The notes under the pieces were generated by a model, which was given only the letters and a program-made list of their open reading frames with translations, was not told the origin of the DNA and ran no database searches. Both the position numbers and the translations under genes were made by a program. 64,000 nt of DNA from Flexithrix dorotheae DSM 6795 (GTDB lineage Bacteria; Bacteroidota; Bacteroidia; Cytophagales; Flammeovirgaceae), in NCBI RefSeq assembly GCF_000379765.1, contig NZ_KB903430.1, positions 814,953 through 878,952 of the forward strand. Reading direction: 5' to 3'. The stretch's first letter is position 1. Every line of letters begins with the position of its first letter. This document shows positions 18,023 through 27,482 of this stretch, piece by piece.

Positions 18023-19477
18023 ATGGCTGAAAAATTATTAAACAGAACCCTGGAACAAAGAGAAAGACTCCCGGAAAAAATCCTTCAATTCGGAGAAGGT
18101 AATTTCTTGAGAGCTTTTGTCAACTGGATAGTTGATACCATGAACAAAAAGCTGGACTTTAAAGCCGGAGTGGCTGTAGTTCAGCCTATTGACAGAGGCC
18201 TGGTGGATATGCTCAATGATCAGGATGGGCTTTATACCCTTTACCTGAACGGCATTAAAAATGGGAAGGCAGTAAGTGAGCATCAGGTAATTGATTGTAT
18301 TACCAGGGGACTGAATCCTTACAAACAATATGAAGAATACCTGGCTATCGGAGAAAGTAAGGATTTAAAATTTATCATTTCCAATACCACAGAGGCGGGA
18401 ATTGCCTTCAATGAAAATGACAAACTGGATGATGCCCCACAACAAAGTTTTCCGGGAAAACTGACCGCTTTATTGCACAAAAGATTTCAAAAATTTGGAG
18501 GTAGCAAAGAAAGCGGATTGGTATTTATTCCTTGTGAATTAATCGATAAAAATGGGATTAAACTAAAGGCTACCATTCTACAATTTGCTGATTTATGGAA
18601 TCTTGGAGATGATTTTAAAAACTGGATTGAGCAGGATAATATTTTCTGTAATACGTTGGTAGACAGGATTGTACCTGGTTATCCAAGAGATAAAATAGCA
18701 GAAATTACTCAGGAATTAGGCTATAAGGATAATCTTGTGGTAGAAGGAGAACAATTTCATTTATGGGTAATTGAAGCAGGAAAAGCGGTTAGTGATATTT
18801 TCCCAGCTGATCAGGCCGGACTTAATGTAATCTTCACGGATAACCAAACGCCATACAGGACCAGAAAAGTTAGAATTTTGAATGGTGCCCATACTACCAT
18901 GGTACCGGTGAGCTATTTATATGGGATTGATACGGTGAGAGAAACTGTAGAAGATGAAGTGATGGGGAAATTTGCCAAAGATGCTATTTTTGAGGAAATC
19001 ATCCCTACACTGGATTTACCTCAGGAAGAACTGGAAGGGTTTGCCAATGATGTGCTCGATCGATTCAGAAACCCTTATATCAAACATTTCCTGATTTCTA
19101 TTTCTCTTAATTCCAATTCAAAATATGAAACCAGGGTATTACCTTCTCTGTTGGAATACACAAAGAGAAAAGGAACACTTCCGGAAAAATTAACTTTTGC
19201 ACTGGCTTCCTTAATAGTCTTTTTTAAAGGAGATAGAAATGGGACAAAAATTGATTTGAAAGACGATCAGGATGTTTTGGAGCTTTACCAAAAAGTGTGG
19301 AGTGAATATGATGGCACTGCAGCAGGAGCGAAAAAACTGGTAAGCGAAGTTTTAGCCTACGAAAAAGTCTGGAAGCAGGACTTAAATAAAGTAGAAGGCT
19401 TAACAGATAAAGTAGCCGGCTACGTCCAAACCATCCTTACCGATGGAATGGAGAAGGCTGTGAAGGCAATTTTGTAA
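18023..19477 (+). CDS. uxaB: Tagaturonate reductase / altronate oxidoreductase UxaB
   Basis: NADH-dependent polyol dehydrogenase of the mannitol dehydrogenase family, 484 residues, reducing D-tagaturonate to D-altronate. Features are the N-terminal nucleotide-binding region [41 protein letters not shown], and the catalytic-region signature [19 protein letters not shown] containing the family's conserved Asn-His. With uxaC and uxaA it completes the galacturonate branch. The mannonate branch (uxuA, uxuB) is not in the window. A strong terminator follows. Confidence 0.95.
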   Translation: MAEKLLNRTLEQRERLPEKILQFGEGNFLRAFVNWIVDTMNKKLDFKAGVAVVQPIDRGLVDMLNDQDGLYTLYLNGIKNGKAVSEHQVIDCITRGLNPYKQYEEYLAIGESKDLKFIISNTTEAGIAFNENDKLDDAPQQSFPGKLTALLHKRFQKFGGSKESGLVFIPCELIDKNGIKLKATILQFADLWNLGDDFKNWIEQDNIFCNTLVDRIVPGYPRDKIAEITQELGYKDNLVVEGEQFHLWVIEAGKAVSDIFPADQAGLNVIFTDNQTPYRTRKVRILNGAHTTMVPVSYLYGIDTVRETVEDEVMGKFAKDAIFEEIIPTLDLPQEELEGFANDVLDRFRNPYIKHFLISISLNSNSKYETRVLPSLLEYTKRKGTLPEKLTFALASLIVFFKGDRNGTKIDLKDDQDVLELYQKVWSEYDGTAAGAKKLVSEVLAYEKVWKQDLNKVEGLTDKVAGYVQTILTDGMEKAVKAIL

Positions 19478-19499
19478 TATACTGACTATAAATGAATTG

Positions 19500-19532
19500 G
19501 CAAGGTCTTCTGTGGGAGACCTTGCTTTTTTT
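19500..19532 (+). terminator. Intrinsic terminator after uxaB
   Basis: Perfect 9-bp stem GCAAGGTCT / AGACCTTGC around an 8-base loop, followed at once by seven T. It ends the uxaA-uxaB transcript. Confidence 0.9.
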
Positions 19533-19562
19533 ATTCCGTAGGGTTTTGAATTTTTCTAAAAC

Positions 19563-20180
19563 CTAAAACAAGTGTTTATTATCTCTAATAAATGCCACTT
19601 TTTTTCTTTTCAATACTTCAAAATCAATTTCGTTGATTTTTTGAGCTAATTCATCCAGATCAAATTCATTTACTTTTATGAAATAATCCTCATCTAAATC
19701 AAGATCATGTTCTATTCCACAAGCATCTTTTACTTCTCCTGATCTGACTAATTTAAAATAAGCACCGATACACTGTTCCATCAAATGATACATTTCCCGA
19801 TTTCCTATGGCATCATATCCAACATAAGTTTCTCTTGTGAATGCTCCATTACTTTGGAAGAAGAAGTTATAAAAATTTCCATCCAATGAAATACTAGATT
19901 CAAATAAATAGGTAGCAAATATAGCCTGAACTCCTGTGGGTAGTTTTAATAAATTTTCCCTTTCACTACAATGATTTTCTTGTTCTATCTGATTGAAGGC
20001 ATAACAAACAATCTTCCATTCAATTTCCTCATCTGTCCAGCTATCAATTAAATTCTCATTCAAAGAATCAACTTCCCTAATTGAATTCAGCCATAAACCT
20101 GAAAAAACCTCCCCTGGATCGTTTTTCCTTTGTTCATCCTTGTACCGCTGTTTGAGAAGTTTCTTTTGAGCTTTATCCAT
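19563..20180 (-). CDS. DUF4375 / DMP19-like domain protein
   Basis: A 205-residue soluble protein. The central region (about 55-150) resembles the DUF4375 domain named after the DNA-mimic protein DMP19: a helical block beginning WKIVCYAFNQIEQEN, then LDGNFYNFFFQSNGAF and a helix with HLMEQCIGAYFKLV. The protein is very acidic toward the C-terminus (DLDLDEDYFIKVNEFDLDE), in line with a DNA-mimic idea but not proof of it. Its function is unknown. It faces the uronate operon convergently. Confidence 0.55.
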   Translation of the reverse strand: MDKAQKKLLKQRYKDEQRKNDPGEVFSGLWLNSIREVDSLNENLIDSWTDEEIEWKIVCYAFNQIEQENHCSERENLLKLPTGVQAIFATYLFESSISLDGNFYNFFFQSNGAFTRETYVGYDAIGNREMYHLMEQCIGAYFKLVRSGEVKDACGIEHDLDLDEDYFIKVNEFDLDELAQKINEIDFEVLKRKKVAFIRDNKHLF

Positions 20181-20231
20181 TTATGAGTTCATTAAATGTT
20201 CTTTAATTTAAAGTCCTGAATTAGTTTTTAT

Positions 20232-20609
20232 TCAATAAGCCCCATTATCATGGGCAATTTTTTCCGGAATTTGTTGAATGGCATCCCAATGTTCGCATAT
20301 TTTCCCATTTTCATCAAACCTGAAAAAATCCATGGTAATATATTCCTCATTTCCAGGCCAGGTTTGGTGTGTATGCAACGCCACTAAATCACTTTCCGCA
20401 ATACTTCTCACAAATTCGATAGACTTTTCCGGGTATTCCTTTTGCATTCTTTCAAAATAGTTAATGAAACCTTCCTTGCCATCTTCTACATGGGGATTAT
20501 GCTGTATATATTCTTCGCCTACATATTTTTCCACCGCTTCTCTAGGATTTCCTTCATAAGCCATTTTGTAAAAAGCAATTGCGTTTACTTTATTCAATTG
20601 TAAGTTCAT
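20232..20609 (-). CDS. SnoaL-like (NTF2 fold) protein
   Basis: A 125-residue protein with the SnoaL-like pattern: an N-terminal helix (NAIAFYKMAYEGNPREAV), YIQHNPHVEDGKEGF, and the final strands VALHTHQTWPGNEEYITM and FFRFDENGKICEHWDAIQ. Such proteins are small polyketide-cyclase-like or ligand-binding folds of unknown substrate. It lies 51 bases upstream of, and in the same direction as, the DUF4375-like gene. Confidence 0.75.
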   Translation of the reverse strand: MNLQLNKVNAIAFYKMAYEGNPREAVEKYVGEEYIQHNPHVEDGKEGFINYFERMQKEYPEKSIEFVRSIAESDLVALHTHQTWPGNEEYITMDFFRFDENGKICEHWDAIQQIPEKIAHDNGAY

Positions 20610-20823
20610 AATATCTTAGTTTTTTGATTTTAAAAATAAGGAGACAAGTTTTTTGACTTGTTTTTATTAAATAATACAATTTGCAGTGGAAATACATTCC
20701 AACAGACAGTATGAAAAAGTTTTCCCCTCTATACCAGACTTTTCATGAGCAACTACAGAATCCTTAGGAAATTTCTTAAAACTAAATGATTTCCCATAAC
20801 TTTCCAGGTTTGCTATAAATTCC

Positions 20824-20831
20824 TACTTTTG
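20824..20831 (+). promoter_or_regulatory. Candidate Bacteroidota -7 promoter element before the biotin leader
   Basis: TACTTTTG fits the TAnnTTTG -7 consensus used by the Bacteroidota housekeeping sigma factor. A TTTG lies upstream but only 11 bases away, closer than the usual spacing. Transcription would begin about 20837, almost at the ATG of the leader ORF (20839). Confidence 0.4.
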
Positions 20832-20838
20832 CTTTTTC

Positions 20839-21231
20839 ATGGAAAGCAAAAATCTGATATCGCCCTCTTTTGTAGTCTTTTCCCGCTGGACCAGGAAAAG
20901 TTTTGCGGTATTTGCCAGTTTAGGCAAGGTGATCAATATCGCCAGACTGGCTGTAGATATTTGTGTGACTTCATTTTGCAAAATTCCTTCTGTTTTAAGA
21001 TTGCTCAACTATGAAGCCCAAAAGGAAGGGGATTTTGTAACCTTTGATTTAGAGGAAGAAGGCCAAGGGCTTCCACTCTGGATTTTAGAATTATGCTTAT
21101 TATCAGGTTTAATAAAATTTGATTCTTCCTATTTATTAGGAGATTGTTCAATGATAATCATCAGGCAAAGCCCATGCACTGCATTTTGCAACGCATGGGC
21201 TTTGTTATTTTCAATAGAAAATGGAAAATAA
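20839..21231 (+). CDS. Leader ORF of the biotin operon, unknown; possibly a truncated receptor remnant
   Basis: An open frame of 130 residues whose first part ([19 protein letters not shown]) resembles, from memory, the N-terminal extension of some Bacteroidota TonB-dependent vitamin receptors; this is not verified. After about residue 60 nothing is recognisable, and the last 20 codons lie inside a strong terminator-like hairpin, so the frame may not be a complete functional gene. It overlaps the bioA start by 11 bases. It could be a leader peptide involved in attenuation, or the stump of a lost receptor gene. Confidence 0.35.
   Translation: MESKNLISPSFVVFSRWTRKSFAVFASLGKVINIARLAVDICVTSFCKIPSVLRLLNYEAQKEGDFVTFDLEEEGQGLPLWILELCLLSGLIKFDSSYLLGDCSMIIIRQSPCTAFCNAWALLFSIENGK
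21166..21210 (+). terminator. Terminator or attenuator hairpin directly before bioA
   Basis: A perfect 12-bp stem CAAAGCCCATGC (21166-21177) / GCATGGGCTTTG (21193-21204), with a smaller TGCA/TGCA stem inside the loop, followed by TTATTTT. It ends only about 10-17 bases upstream of the bioA ATG, so it would stop transcripts coming through the leader ORF unless it is conditionally opened. Confidence 0.7.
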
Positions 21232-22516
21232 TTCATTACTCGAATTCGATAAAAAACACATTTGGCACCCTTACACTTCCGCTACTCATCCTTTGGAGTG
21301 CTTTATGGTGAAGGAAGCCCATGGCGTGACTTTAACACTTGACAATGGTCAAAAATTAATTGATGGCATGTCGAGTTGGTGGTCGGTGATTCATGGATAC
21401 AACCATCCTGTTTTGAATGAAGCTTTAAAAAAGCAAACTGACCAGATGGCGCATGTGATGTTTGGCGGACTCACTCACCAACCAGCTATCGAACTCGCGC
21501 AACAACTACTCTCTGTTGTTCCCAAAGGCCTGGAACATATTTTTTATTGCGATTCTGGATCTGTGGCTGTGGAAGTAGCCATGAAAATGGCCTTGCAATT
21601 CTGGCATGCTTCAGGCAAAGGGCATAAAAATACTTTTGTAACTGTGCGAAAAGGCTACCATGGAGATACCTGGCACGCCATGTCCGTTTGCGATCCTGAT
21701 ACAGGGATGCATCATATTTTCAATGATAAACTACCCAGGCAATTCTTTTTGTCTGCGCCAAAATCTAAATTTCATCAGGCATTTCAGGAGGATGAATTAA
21801 TAGAAGCTGAAGAATTTTTAAAGAAAAATGCAGTAAATATTGCCGCTTTTATTTTAGAACCCATAGTTCAGGGAGCCGGGGGAATGCGATTTTACCATCC
21901 TGAATATTTGAAAGGCATAAAAGCCTTGTGCGAAAAATATCAAATCTTACTCATTGCTGATGAAATTGCCACCGGTTTTGGGAGAACCGGGAAATTATTT
22001 GCCTGCGAACATGCACGGATCACTCCGGATATTATGTGTTTGGGAAAAGCCATCACAGGAGGATATATGTCGTTTGCCGCCACCCTGTGCACTCAAAAAG
22101 TTGCCACCACTATTTCCAGTGGGCCTCCAGGAGTTTTCATGCATGGGCCAACTTTTATGGGAAATCCCCTGGCAGCCTCATTAGCATTGGCCAGTATCAA
22201 TTTACTTCTGGAAAGTGACTGGCCACAAAATATTAGCCGGATAGAAAAACATTTGCAACAAAATTTATCCAAACTCCAGAAGCTGGATGCAGTCAAAGAT
22301 GTCCGGGTATTGGGAGCCATTGGAGTAGTAGAAATGCAAGAGCCGGTGGACATGCCAGTAATCACCAAAAAGTTTGTGGAAAAAGGCATTTGGATGCGTC
22401 CTTTTGGCAAACTGGTTTACACCATGCCTCCTTTTGTCATTTCCGATGATGAGCTCAGTAAATTGACCAATGGCATTTTTTCCGTAATTGAAACACTATA
22501 TGGAAATGGAAAGTAA
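21221..22516 (+). CDS. bioA: Adenosylmethionine-8-amino-7-oxononanoate aminotransferase BioA
   Basis: PLP enzyme of 431 residues that converts KAPA to DAPA in biotin synthesis, using SAM as amino donor. Features are the N-terminal [32 protein letters not shown] (BioA-type substrate region), [30 protein letters not shown] with the cofactor Asp, and the Schiff-base lysine K276 in CLGKAITGG. It opens the tight bioA-F-G run; bioF starts within its last codons. Confidence 0.97.
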   Translation: MENNSLLEFDKKHIWHPYTSATHPLECFMVKEAHGVTLTLDNGQKLIDGMSSWWSVIHGYNHPVLNEALKKQTDQMAHVMFGGLTHQPAIELAQQLLSVVPKGLEHIFYCDSGSVAVEVAMKMALQFWHASGKGHKNTFVTVRKGYHGDTWHAMSVCDPDTGMHHIFNDKLPRQFFLSAPKSKFHQAFQEDELIEAEEFLKKNAVNIAAFILEPIVQGAGGMRFYHPEYLKGIKALCEKYQILLIADEIATGFGRTGKLFACEHARITPDIMCLGKAITGGYMSFAATLCTQKVATTISSGPPGVFMHGPTFMGNPLAASLALASINLLLESDWPQNISRIEKHLQQNLSKLQKLDAVKDVRVLGAIGVVEMQEPVDMPVITKKFVEKGIWMRPFGKLVYTMPPFVISDDELSKLTNGIFSVIETLYGNGK

Positions 22517-23618
22517 ATTCAACACAAAACTCGAAGAGCTGAAGGCAGAGGGAAATTTCCGGATTTTGCCAGAACAGCCAGGCCCCAATTTACTCAACTT
22601 ATGTTCCAATGATTATTTGGGATTGGGAAATGATGAGCATTTATATAAAGAATTTCTGAGTGGTCTTTCCCAAAAAAGAGTTCCTTTTACCGCTTCTTCT
22701 TCACGCCTGTTGAGTGGAAACTCCAAGGAATATGGTCAATTGGAAAGCCTGATTTCGACTGCCTATGGGAAAGAAGCCTGTTTGCTGTATAACAGCGGGT
22801 ATCATGCAAATGTGGGAATTATTTCAGCTTTGGCTGGTAAAAATGATTTGATTATCTCTGACAAATTAATTCATGCCAGTTTGATTGATGGTATCCGGCT
22901 TAGTAAAGCTAATGTGCTGCGGTTCAGGCATCTGGATTACGATCATCTGGAACAAATTTTAGTAAATCACCGCAGTGAATATGATCAGGCTTTCATTTTA
23001 AGTGAGAGTATTTTCAGTATGGATGGAGATTTGGCAGATTTGGAAAAACTGGTGGAGTTAAAGCAAAAATTTAATTGCTTTCTTTATTTAGATGAAGCCC
23101 ATGCTGTTGGGGCAGTAGGGCAAAAAGGATTAGGATTAGCTGAAACCTTTGATTTAATCTCCGAAGTTGATTTTATGGTGGGAACATTTGGAAAGGCACT
23201 GGCTTCGGTTGGCGCTTTTGTATGTTGTAAAAAGCTTTTCAAAGATTACCTGGTGAATCATTCCCGAACTTTGATTTATACCACCGCCCTCCCCCCGATT
23301 AACCTTGCCTGGTCTAAATTCATTTTCGAAAGGCTTCCTGATTTTCAACCGCTGAGAACAGAACTTCAACAACTAAGTTGTCATTTCGCCCAAAAACTAA
23401 GGCAAACTCCTCAAAGCCATATCATCCCATTTGTGATTGGCTCTAATGAAGCTACAATTGCACAATCGAAGCTCCTTCAGAAAAACGGTTTTCATGTACT
23501 CCCCATCAGGTATCCAACAGTGCCAAAAGGGACTGCCAGATTAAGGTTTTCCCTAAATGCCAAAATGACAACTGCACAACTCCAACCCATTATTAAACGA
23601 TTAAAAGGAAATGAATAA
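22500..23618 (+). CDS. bioF: 8-amino-7-oxononanoate synthase BioF
   Basis: PLP-dependent alpha-oxoamine synthase of 372 residues that condenses pimeloyl-ACP with L-alanine to KAPA. The core signatures are [36 protein letters not shown] and [13 protein letters not shown], where K232 holds PLP. Start ATG 22500 overlaps the end of bioA by 17 bases, indicating coupled translation; TTG at 22488 is less likely. Confidence 0.95.
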   Translation: MEMESKFNTKLEELKAEGNFRILPEQPGPNLLNLCSNDYLGLGNDEHLYKEFLSGLSQKRVPFTASSSRLLSGNSKEYGQLESLISTAYGKEACLLYNSGYHANVGIISALAGKNDLIISDKLIHASLIDGIRLSKANVLRFRHLDYDHLEQILVNHRSEYDQAFILSESIFSMDGDLADLEKLVELKQKFNCFLYLDEAHAVGAVGQKGLGLAETFDLISEVDFMVGTFGKALASVGAFVCCKKLFKDYLVNHSRTLIYTTALPPINLAWSKFIFERLPDFQPLRTELQQLSCHFAQKLRQTPQSHIIPFVIGSNEATIAQSKLLQKNGFHVLPIRYPTVPKGTARLRFSLNAKMTTAQLQPIIKRLKGNE

Positions 23619-24270
23619 AACCTGGCTAAATAAAGCGGAAAACAAAAACTGCATTCTCTTTTTCAATGGCTGGGGAATGGATGAAAATGCCATCCGCCAT
23701 TTAGAGCTTGGAACTTTCGACCTCTGTATGTGGAATGACTATAACCCGCTGGAAAGTATTCCTGAAGAAGAATTTATGCCTTACGAAAAAATTTATCTGG
23801 TGGCCTGGTCAATGGGGGTTTGGGCAGCAACAGGGGTTTTGGAAAACTCTTCCCTTAAGTTCCAAAAAGCTATTGCCATCAACGGCACACCAATTCCCAT
23901 TCATGATGAATTCGGTATTCCTAAAGCCATATTCCATCATACTTTGGAAAACTGGAATTTAAGGAATCGGGAAAAATTTAATCTGAGAATTTTTGGAGGA
24001 AGAAAACAACTTGAGCTACATCAAAAATTAAAATCCGCAAGAGCTGTGGAAAATCAGCGGTTAGAACTGGAAAATATAGGGATATTAGCCGCTGAGGAAA
24101 AGGGAACAGGTTTCACTTTCCATTGTGCCATGATTGGTCAAAATGATTTAATTTTTTCAAGGCAGAATCAGGTGAATTTCTGGCAGGGAAAAGTAAGGCT
24201 AATGGAAAAAGACATTCCTCATTTCCCATTTGGAATATTTAAGCAGTGGCAGGAAATTATTGATTTGTAA
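23611..24270 (+). CDS. bioG: Pimeloyl-ACP methyl ester esterase BioG (DUF452)
   Basis: Alpha/beta hydrolase of 219 residues that removes the methyl group from pimeloyl-ACP methyl ester, the job done by BioH in E. coli. The BioG pattern is visible: FFNGWGMDENA near the N-terminus, the nucleophile elbow AWSMG with S67, and the late IPHFPFG segment with the likely catalytic His. It overlaps the end of bioF by 8 bases. Its place between bioF and bioC supports the assignment. Confidence 0.88.
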   Translation: MNKTWLNKAENKNCILFFNGWGMDENAIRHLELGTFDLCMWNDYNPLESIPEEEFMPYEKIYLVAWSMGVWAATGVLENSSLKFQKAIAINGTPIPIHDEFGIPKAIFHHTLENWNLRNREKFNLRIFGGRKQLELHQKLKSARAVENQRLELENIGILAAEEKGTGFTFHCAMIGQNDLIFSRQNQVNFWQGKVRLMEKDIPHFPFGIFKQWQEIIDL

Positions 24271-24343
24271 GGGTAGAGATGATACTGGGTCGAAATCATT
24301 TCCAAGGGAATGACCCTGTTTTTTTTATGATTGGGATTAAAAA

Positions 24344-24409
24344 ACCTCCCCTGTATCCCCTCTAGAGGGGAATGTTGCTTTCCCCAATTGAGGGGGCCAG
24401 GGGGGAGGT
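24344..24409. repeat. Dispersed palindromic repeat, copy B (between bioG and bioC)
   Basis: An imperfect inverted repeat with C-rich left arm (CCTCCCCTGTATCCCC), an inner AGAGGGGAATG, and right arm TTGAGGGGGCCAGGGGGGAGG. It shares its right end with copy A at 17885-17966. It interrupts the otherwise tight biotin operon and could act as an mRNA hairpin. Confidence 0.65.
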
Positions 24410-24510
24410 AGAACAAGGCAATTATTTTAGTCTTAATCTTTCAATTTCTAAAAGTTAGCGGTACAAATGATTCATCAGGACAAATGTTTGAATAAGTAAA
24501 TATCACCCGA

Positions 24511-25305
24511 ATGGAATGCGCAGACATACAACTAAAAATGATTGAAAAAGAAATTGTAAAAAAGAGGTTTAGGAAAAGTGCCGGGACTTATCATCAAAAG
24601 GCAAAAATCCAGCAGGAAGTGGTGAAAAAACTGGCTGATATATTCTCCCGGATTTATCCTTCCAGTACCATAAGCAGATTACTGGAAATTGGCTGTGGTA
24701 CAGGTTTTTTAACTCAAAAAATATTGAGCAACTTCAATGTAAATCAATTTTTTATTAACGATCTGGTAAATCCTGAAAACATTCTTGAAGCTCAAATCAA
24801 AAACCAACTTTCCTCCAAAAGGGTTAACTACTGCTCTGGAGATGCAGAATCCATAATCCTGCCCACAAACTTAGGGGCAATTGTTTCTGCTTCCTGTTTC
24901 CAGTGGTTCAACGATTTGGAAAGTTTTTTCCATAAAATTTCTCCGCTGATCAATAAAAATGGTCTATTGGCTTTCAGCACTTATGGGCCGGAAAATTTCA
25001 GGGAAATCAAATCTATATTGGGTACGGGACTGGATTACCATTCCAGAGAAACAATCAGCCATTTATTAAAAAGTGATTTTGAAATTTTACATGAGGAAGA
25101 TTGGCTGGATTTACTCAAATTTCAAACTCCTATTAAAGTTTTGAAACATATTAAATCCACAGGTGTCAATGGAATTTCCCATGAGTTTTTGGGCAAAGAA
25201 AAGCTGCAGAACTTCATTTCAGCATACCTGAACCTCTATACAAATCAGGATGATTCGGTGAGTTTAACCTATCATCCAATTATCGTTATTGCCAGAAAAA
25301 AATGA
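24511..25305 (+). CDS. bioC: Malonyl-ACP O-methyltransferase BioC
   Basis: SAM-dependent methyltransferase of 264 residues that methylates malonyl-ACP to start pimelate synthesis. The class I SAM motif is LLEIGCGTGFLTQKIL. BioC-type features are the N-terminal KKRFRKSAGTYHQKAKIQ and the post-motif segment SASCFQWFNDLE, and FSTYGPENFREI. It overlaps bioD by 4 bases (ATGA type). ATG 24511 is used; ATG 24538 is a possible alternative. Confidence 0.93.
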   Translation: MECADIQLKMIEKEIVKKRFRKSAGTYHQKAKIQQEVVKKLADIFSRIYPSSTISRLLEIGCGTGFLTQKILSNFNVNQFFINDLVNPENILEAQIKNQLSSKRVNYCSGDAESIILPTNLGAIVSASCFQWFNDLESFFHKISPLINKNGLLAFSTYGPENFREIKSILGTGLDYHSRETISHLLKSDFEILHEEDWLDLLKFQTPIKVLKHIKSTGVNGISHEFLGKEKLQNFISAYLNLYTNQDDSVSLTYHPIIVIARKK

Positions 25306-25988
25306 AAGGAAAAGAGTTTTTTATCAGTGGAATAGATACAGATTGTGGGAAAACCTATATTACAGGATTATTGGCTTACCACCTCAAAAAGTCAGGAAAA
25401 AAAATTATCACTTCAAAATTGATTCAAACAGGGTGTAAGGGCATTTCTGAAGATATTTTAGCCCACAGGAAATTGATGGAATCTGATCTTTTGCCTGAAG
25501 ATAAATCTGGCCTGACTTGCCCAGTTGTTTTGTCCTATCCGGCTTCTCCGCATCTGGCAGCAGCCATTGATGAGGTGGAAATAAATTTTTCTCTATTCCG
25601 AAAATCTGCCAATGAGTTATTAGATAAATATGAAATAGTGCTTTCAGAAGGCGCAGGAGGATTGATGGTACCACTTACGCCTAATTACCTCATTTTGGAC
25701 TACATTAAAGAAAATCAGATTCCGCTGATCCTGGTCAGTTCTTCCAAACTTGGGAGTATTAACCACACCCTTTTAAGTGTTCAGGCATGCCTGGATAATG
25801 AGGTAAATTTGCACGGTTTTATTTACAACCAAATGCCCAACCATGACGAAGTCATAGGAAATGATTCTTTTAATTTCTTTAAAACCTACCTGAAAGCTCA
25901 TTCCCCGGAAACTCATATTATGAGTAGCAGGCAATTAGATAAAAATAGGGCTGACGATTTGAAAGAAGTTGATGGAATTTTTATGTAA
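25302..25988 (+). CDS. bioD: Dethiobiotin synthetase BioD
   Basis: ATP-dependent carboxylase of 228 residues that forms the ureido ring of dethiobiotin. The P-loop is GIDTDCGKTYITG (usual form GTDTxVGKT), and EGAGGLMVPL and KLGSINHTLLS are conserved. It is the last gene of the visible biotin operon, so the final enzyme BioB (biotin synthase) must be encoded elsewhere. Confidence 0.95.
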   Translation: MKGKEFFISGIDTDCGKTYITGLLAYHLKKSGKKIITSKLIQTGCKGISEDILAHRKLMESDLLPEDKSGLTCPVVLSYPASPHLAAAIDEVEINFSLFRKSANELLDKYEIVLSEGAGGLMVPLTPNYLILDYIKENQIPLILVSSSKLGSINHTLLSVQACLDNEVNLHGFIYNQMPNHDEVIGNDSFNFFKTYLKAHSPETHIMSSRQLDKNRADDLKEVDGIFM

Positions 25989-26102
25989 GGCTTCCCTGAT
26001 AAAAAAGACTCCTTCCCATTGTTTTGCGAAAATCATTCTGATACTTTTGCACTTGAATAATTTACATGCATTAGTTTTTTCTGGTGCTTTTCTGTAAAAC
26101 AC

Positions 26103-27482
26103 ATGAATATAATCTACCAGCTTAAGGGAAAAATGGAGCCGAATTTTATCCGGACTCTATTGACTTTGGCCCTGCCTATCTCCCTTCAACAAATGCTTAC
26201 AGCTTCATTCAGCCTGGTGGATGTAGCCATGGTAGGTCAACTGGGAAAAATTGAGTTGGCTTCCGTTGGCCTTGTCAGCAAATTCTTTTTTGTTTCCATT
26301 CATTTGCTAAGCGGCCTGGGCAGTGGGGCAGGTATTCTGGCCGCCCAATATTATGGTAAACAGGAACACAGTGCCTACATCAAGGTTTTGGCGGTGGCAC
26401 TTTTAACTTCACTGGTCATTACCGTGCCCCTGGGAATTGTTTCTTTATTTTTCCCTGAGTGGCTCATGGGCTTGTTGTCCAATGATCCGGCTATTATTAG
26501 CATTGGAACCAGCTACCTTTTTTATACCTTTCCCTATCATTTTCTTACAGGAATTGTACTGGCTTTTGGTTCTTTAAGCCGAAGCATCAACTATCCGAAT
26601 TTACCTATGCTGGCAGGTTTGGTGGGCATAGTGCTCAACACAATTTTCAATTTCGTGTTAATATTCGGGCACTTTGGCTTTCCCGCATTGGGTGTGCAGG
26701 GCGCAGCTTTTGCCACAGTAATTTCCCGTACGGTTGAATGTATTATCCTCATTTATTTCATCAACCTGAAAAAGCTTCCTTTGCGCTTCCACTCCATGCT
26801 TCAGTTTATAGAATCGGTAAGTGTAGCAGGCTTAAAAAAACTGGTAAAAATCACTACACCCATAATGCTGAGTGAACTCACCTGGTCTTTTGGTGTTTTT
26901 GCTTTTTACCTGATATATGGCAGAATGGGTGCTACAGAATTGGCAGCCATGTCACTTATCGATCCATTAGAGGGAATTTTCATTCAGTTTTTTGTAGGTT
27001 TTGGAGCAGCATGTACCATTCTTTTAGGGTATCAGCTAGGAGCAAATAAATTTGAGGAAGCCTTCAATCGTGCCAAGTTTTTCATGGTTATGATTCCGTT
27101 TGGCGGATTATTAGCGGGAATCCTGATGATCTTATTTTCTTTCCCCGTGTTTGCACTTTTCTCCCAAATGGATAGCGAAGTACTGGAACTAGGCAGGGAA
27201 ATTATCTACATCATGGGTTTTGTACTTTGCCTCAAGCTTTTTAACATGACGACTATGTTTGGTATCCTGAGAAGTGGTGGAGATACCAAAATGATTTTAC
27301 TCATTGACTTTATTTCCATGTGGGGTTTTGGTGTACCCATGGCCTATGTAGGAGGAATTGTGTTAGGTTTTCCTTTGCAATGGGTGTTCATGATGTTATT
27401 GTTTGAAGAAGTGGTGAAAATGGTGCTGTCTTTTTATAGAGTGAAGTCCAGGAAATGGTTGAAGAATCTGGTGGATAATTAA
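26103..27482 (+). CDS. MATE-family multidrug/sodium antiporter
   Basis: A 459-residue inner membrane protein with about twelve helices of the MATE (NorM/DinF) family, which exports cationic drugs or metabolites in exchange for sodium or protons. Family features are LALPISLQQMLTASFSLVDVAMVGQLG at the start, GSGAGILAAQYYG, LGVQGAAFATVISR in the middle and a matching second half (GFGAACTILLGYQLGANK). It is a single gene, downstream of but not clearly part of the biotin operon. The specific substrate is unknown. Confidence 0.93.
   Translation: MNIIYQLKGKMEPNFIRTLLTLALPISLQQMLTASFSLVDVAMVGQLGKIELASVGLVSKFFFVSIHLLSGLGSGAGILAAQYYGKQEHSAYIKVLAVALLTSLVITVPLGIVSLFFPEWLMGLLSNDPAIISIGTSYLFYTFPYHFLTGIVLAFGSLSRSINYPNLPMLAGLVGIVLNTIFNFVLIFGHFGFPALGVQGAAFATVISRTVECIILIYFINLKKLPLRFHSMLQFIESVSVAGLKKLVKITTPIMLSELTWSFGVFAFYLIYGRMGATELAAMSLIDPLEGIFIQFFVGFGAACTILLGYQLGANKFEEAFNRAKFFMVMIPFGGLLAGILMILFSFPVFALFSQMDSEVLELGREIIYIMGFVLCLKLFNMTTMFGILRSGGDTKMILLIDFISMWGFGVPMAYVGGIVLGFPLQWVFMMLLFEEVVKMVLSFYRVKSRKWLKNLVDN

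Noticed and set aside
24219..24416. A 65-codon minus-strand frame across the end of bioG and the repeat
   Set aside because: It follows the G/C-run repeat element and the end of bioG, so it is not a gene.
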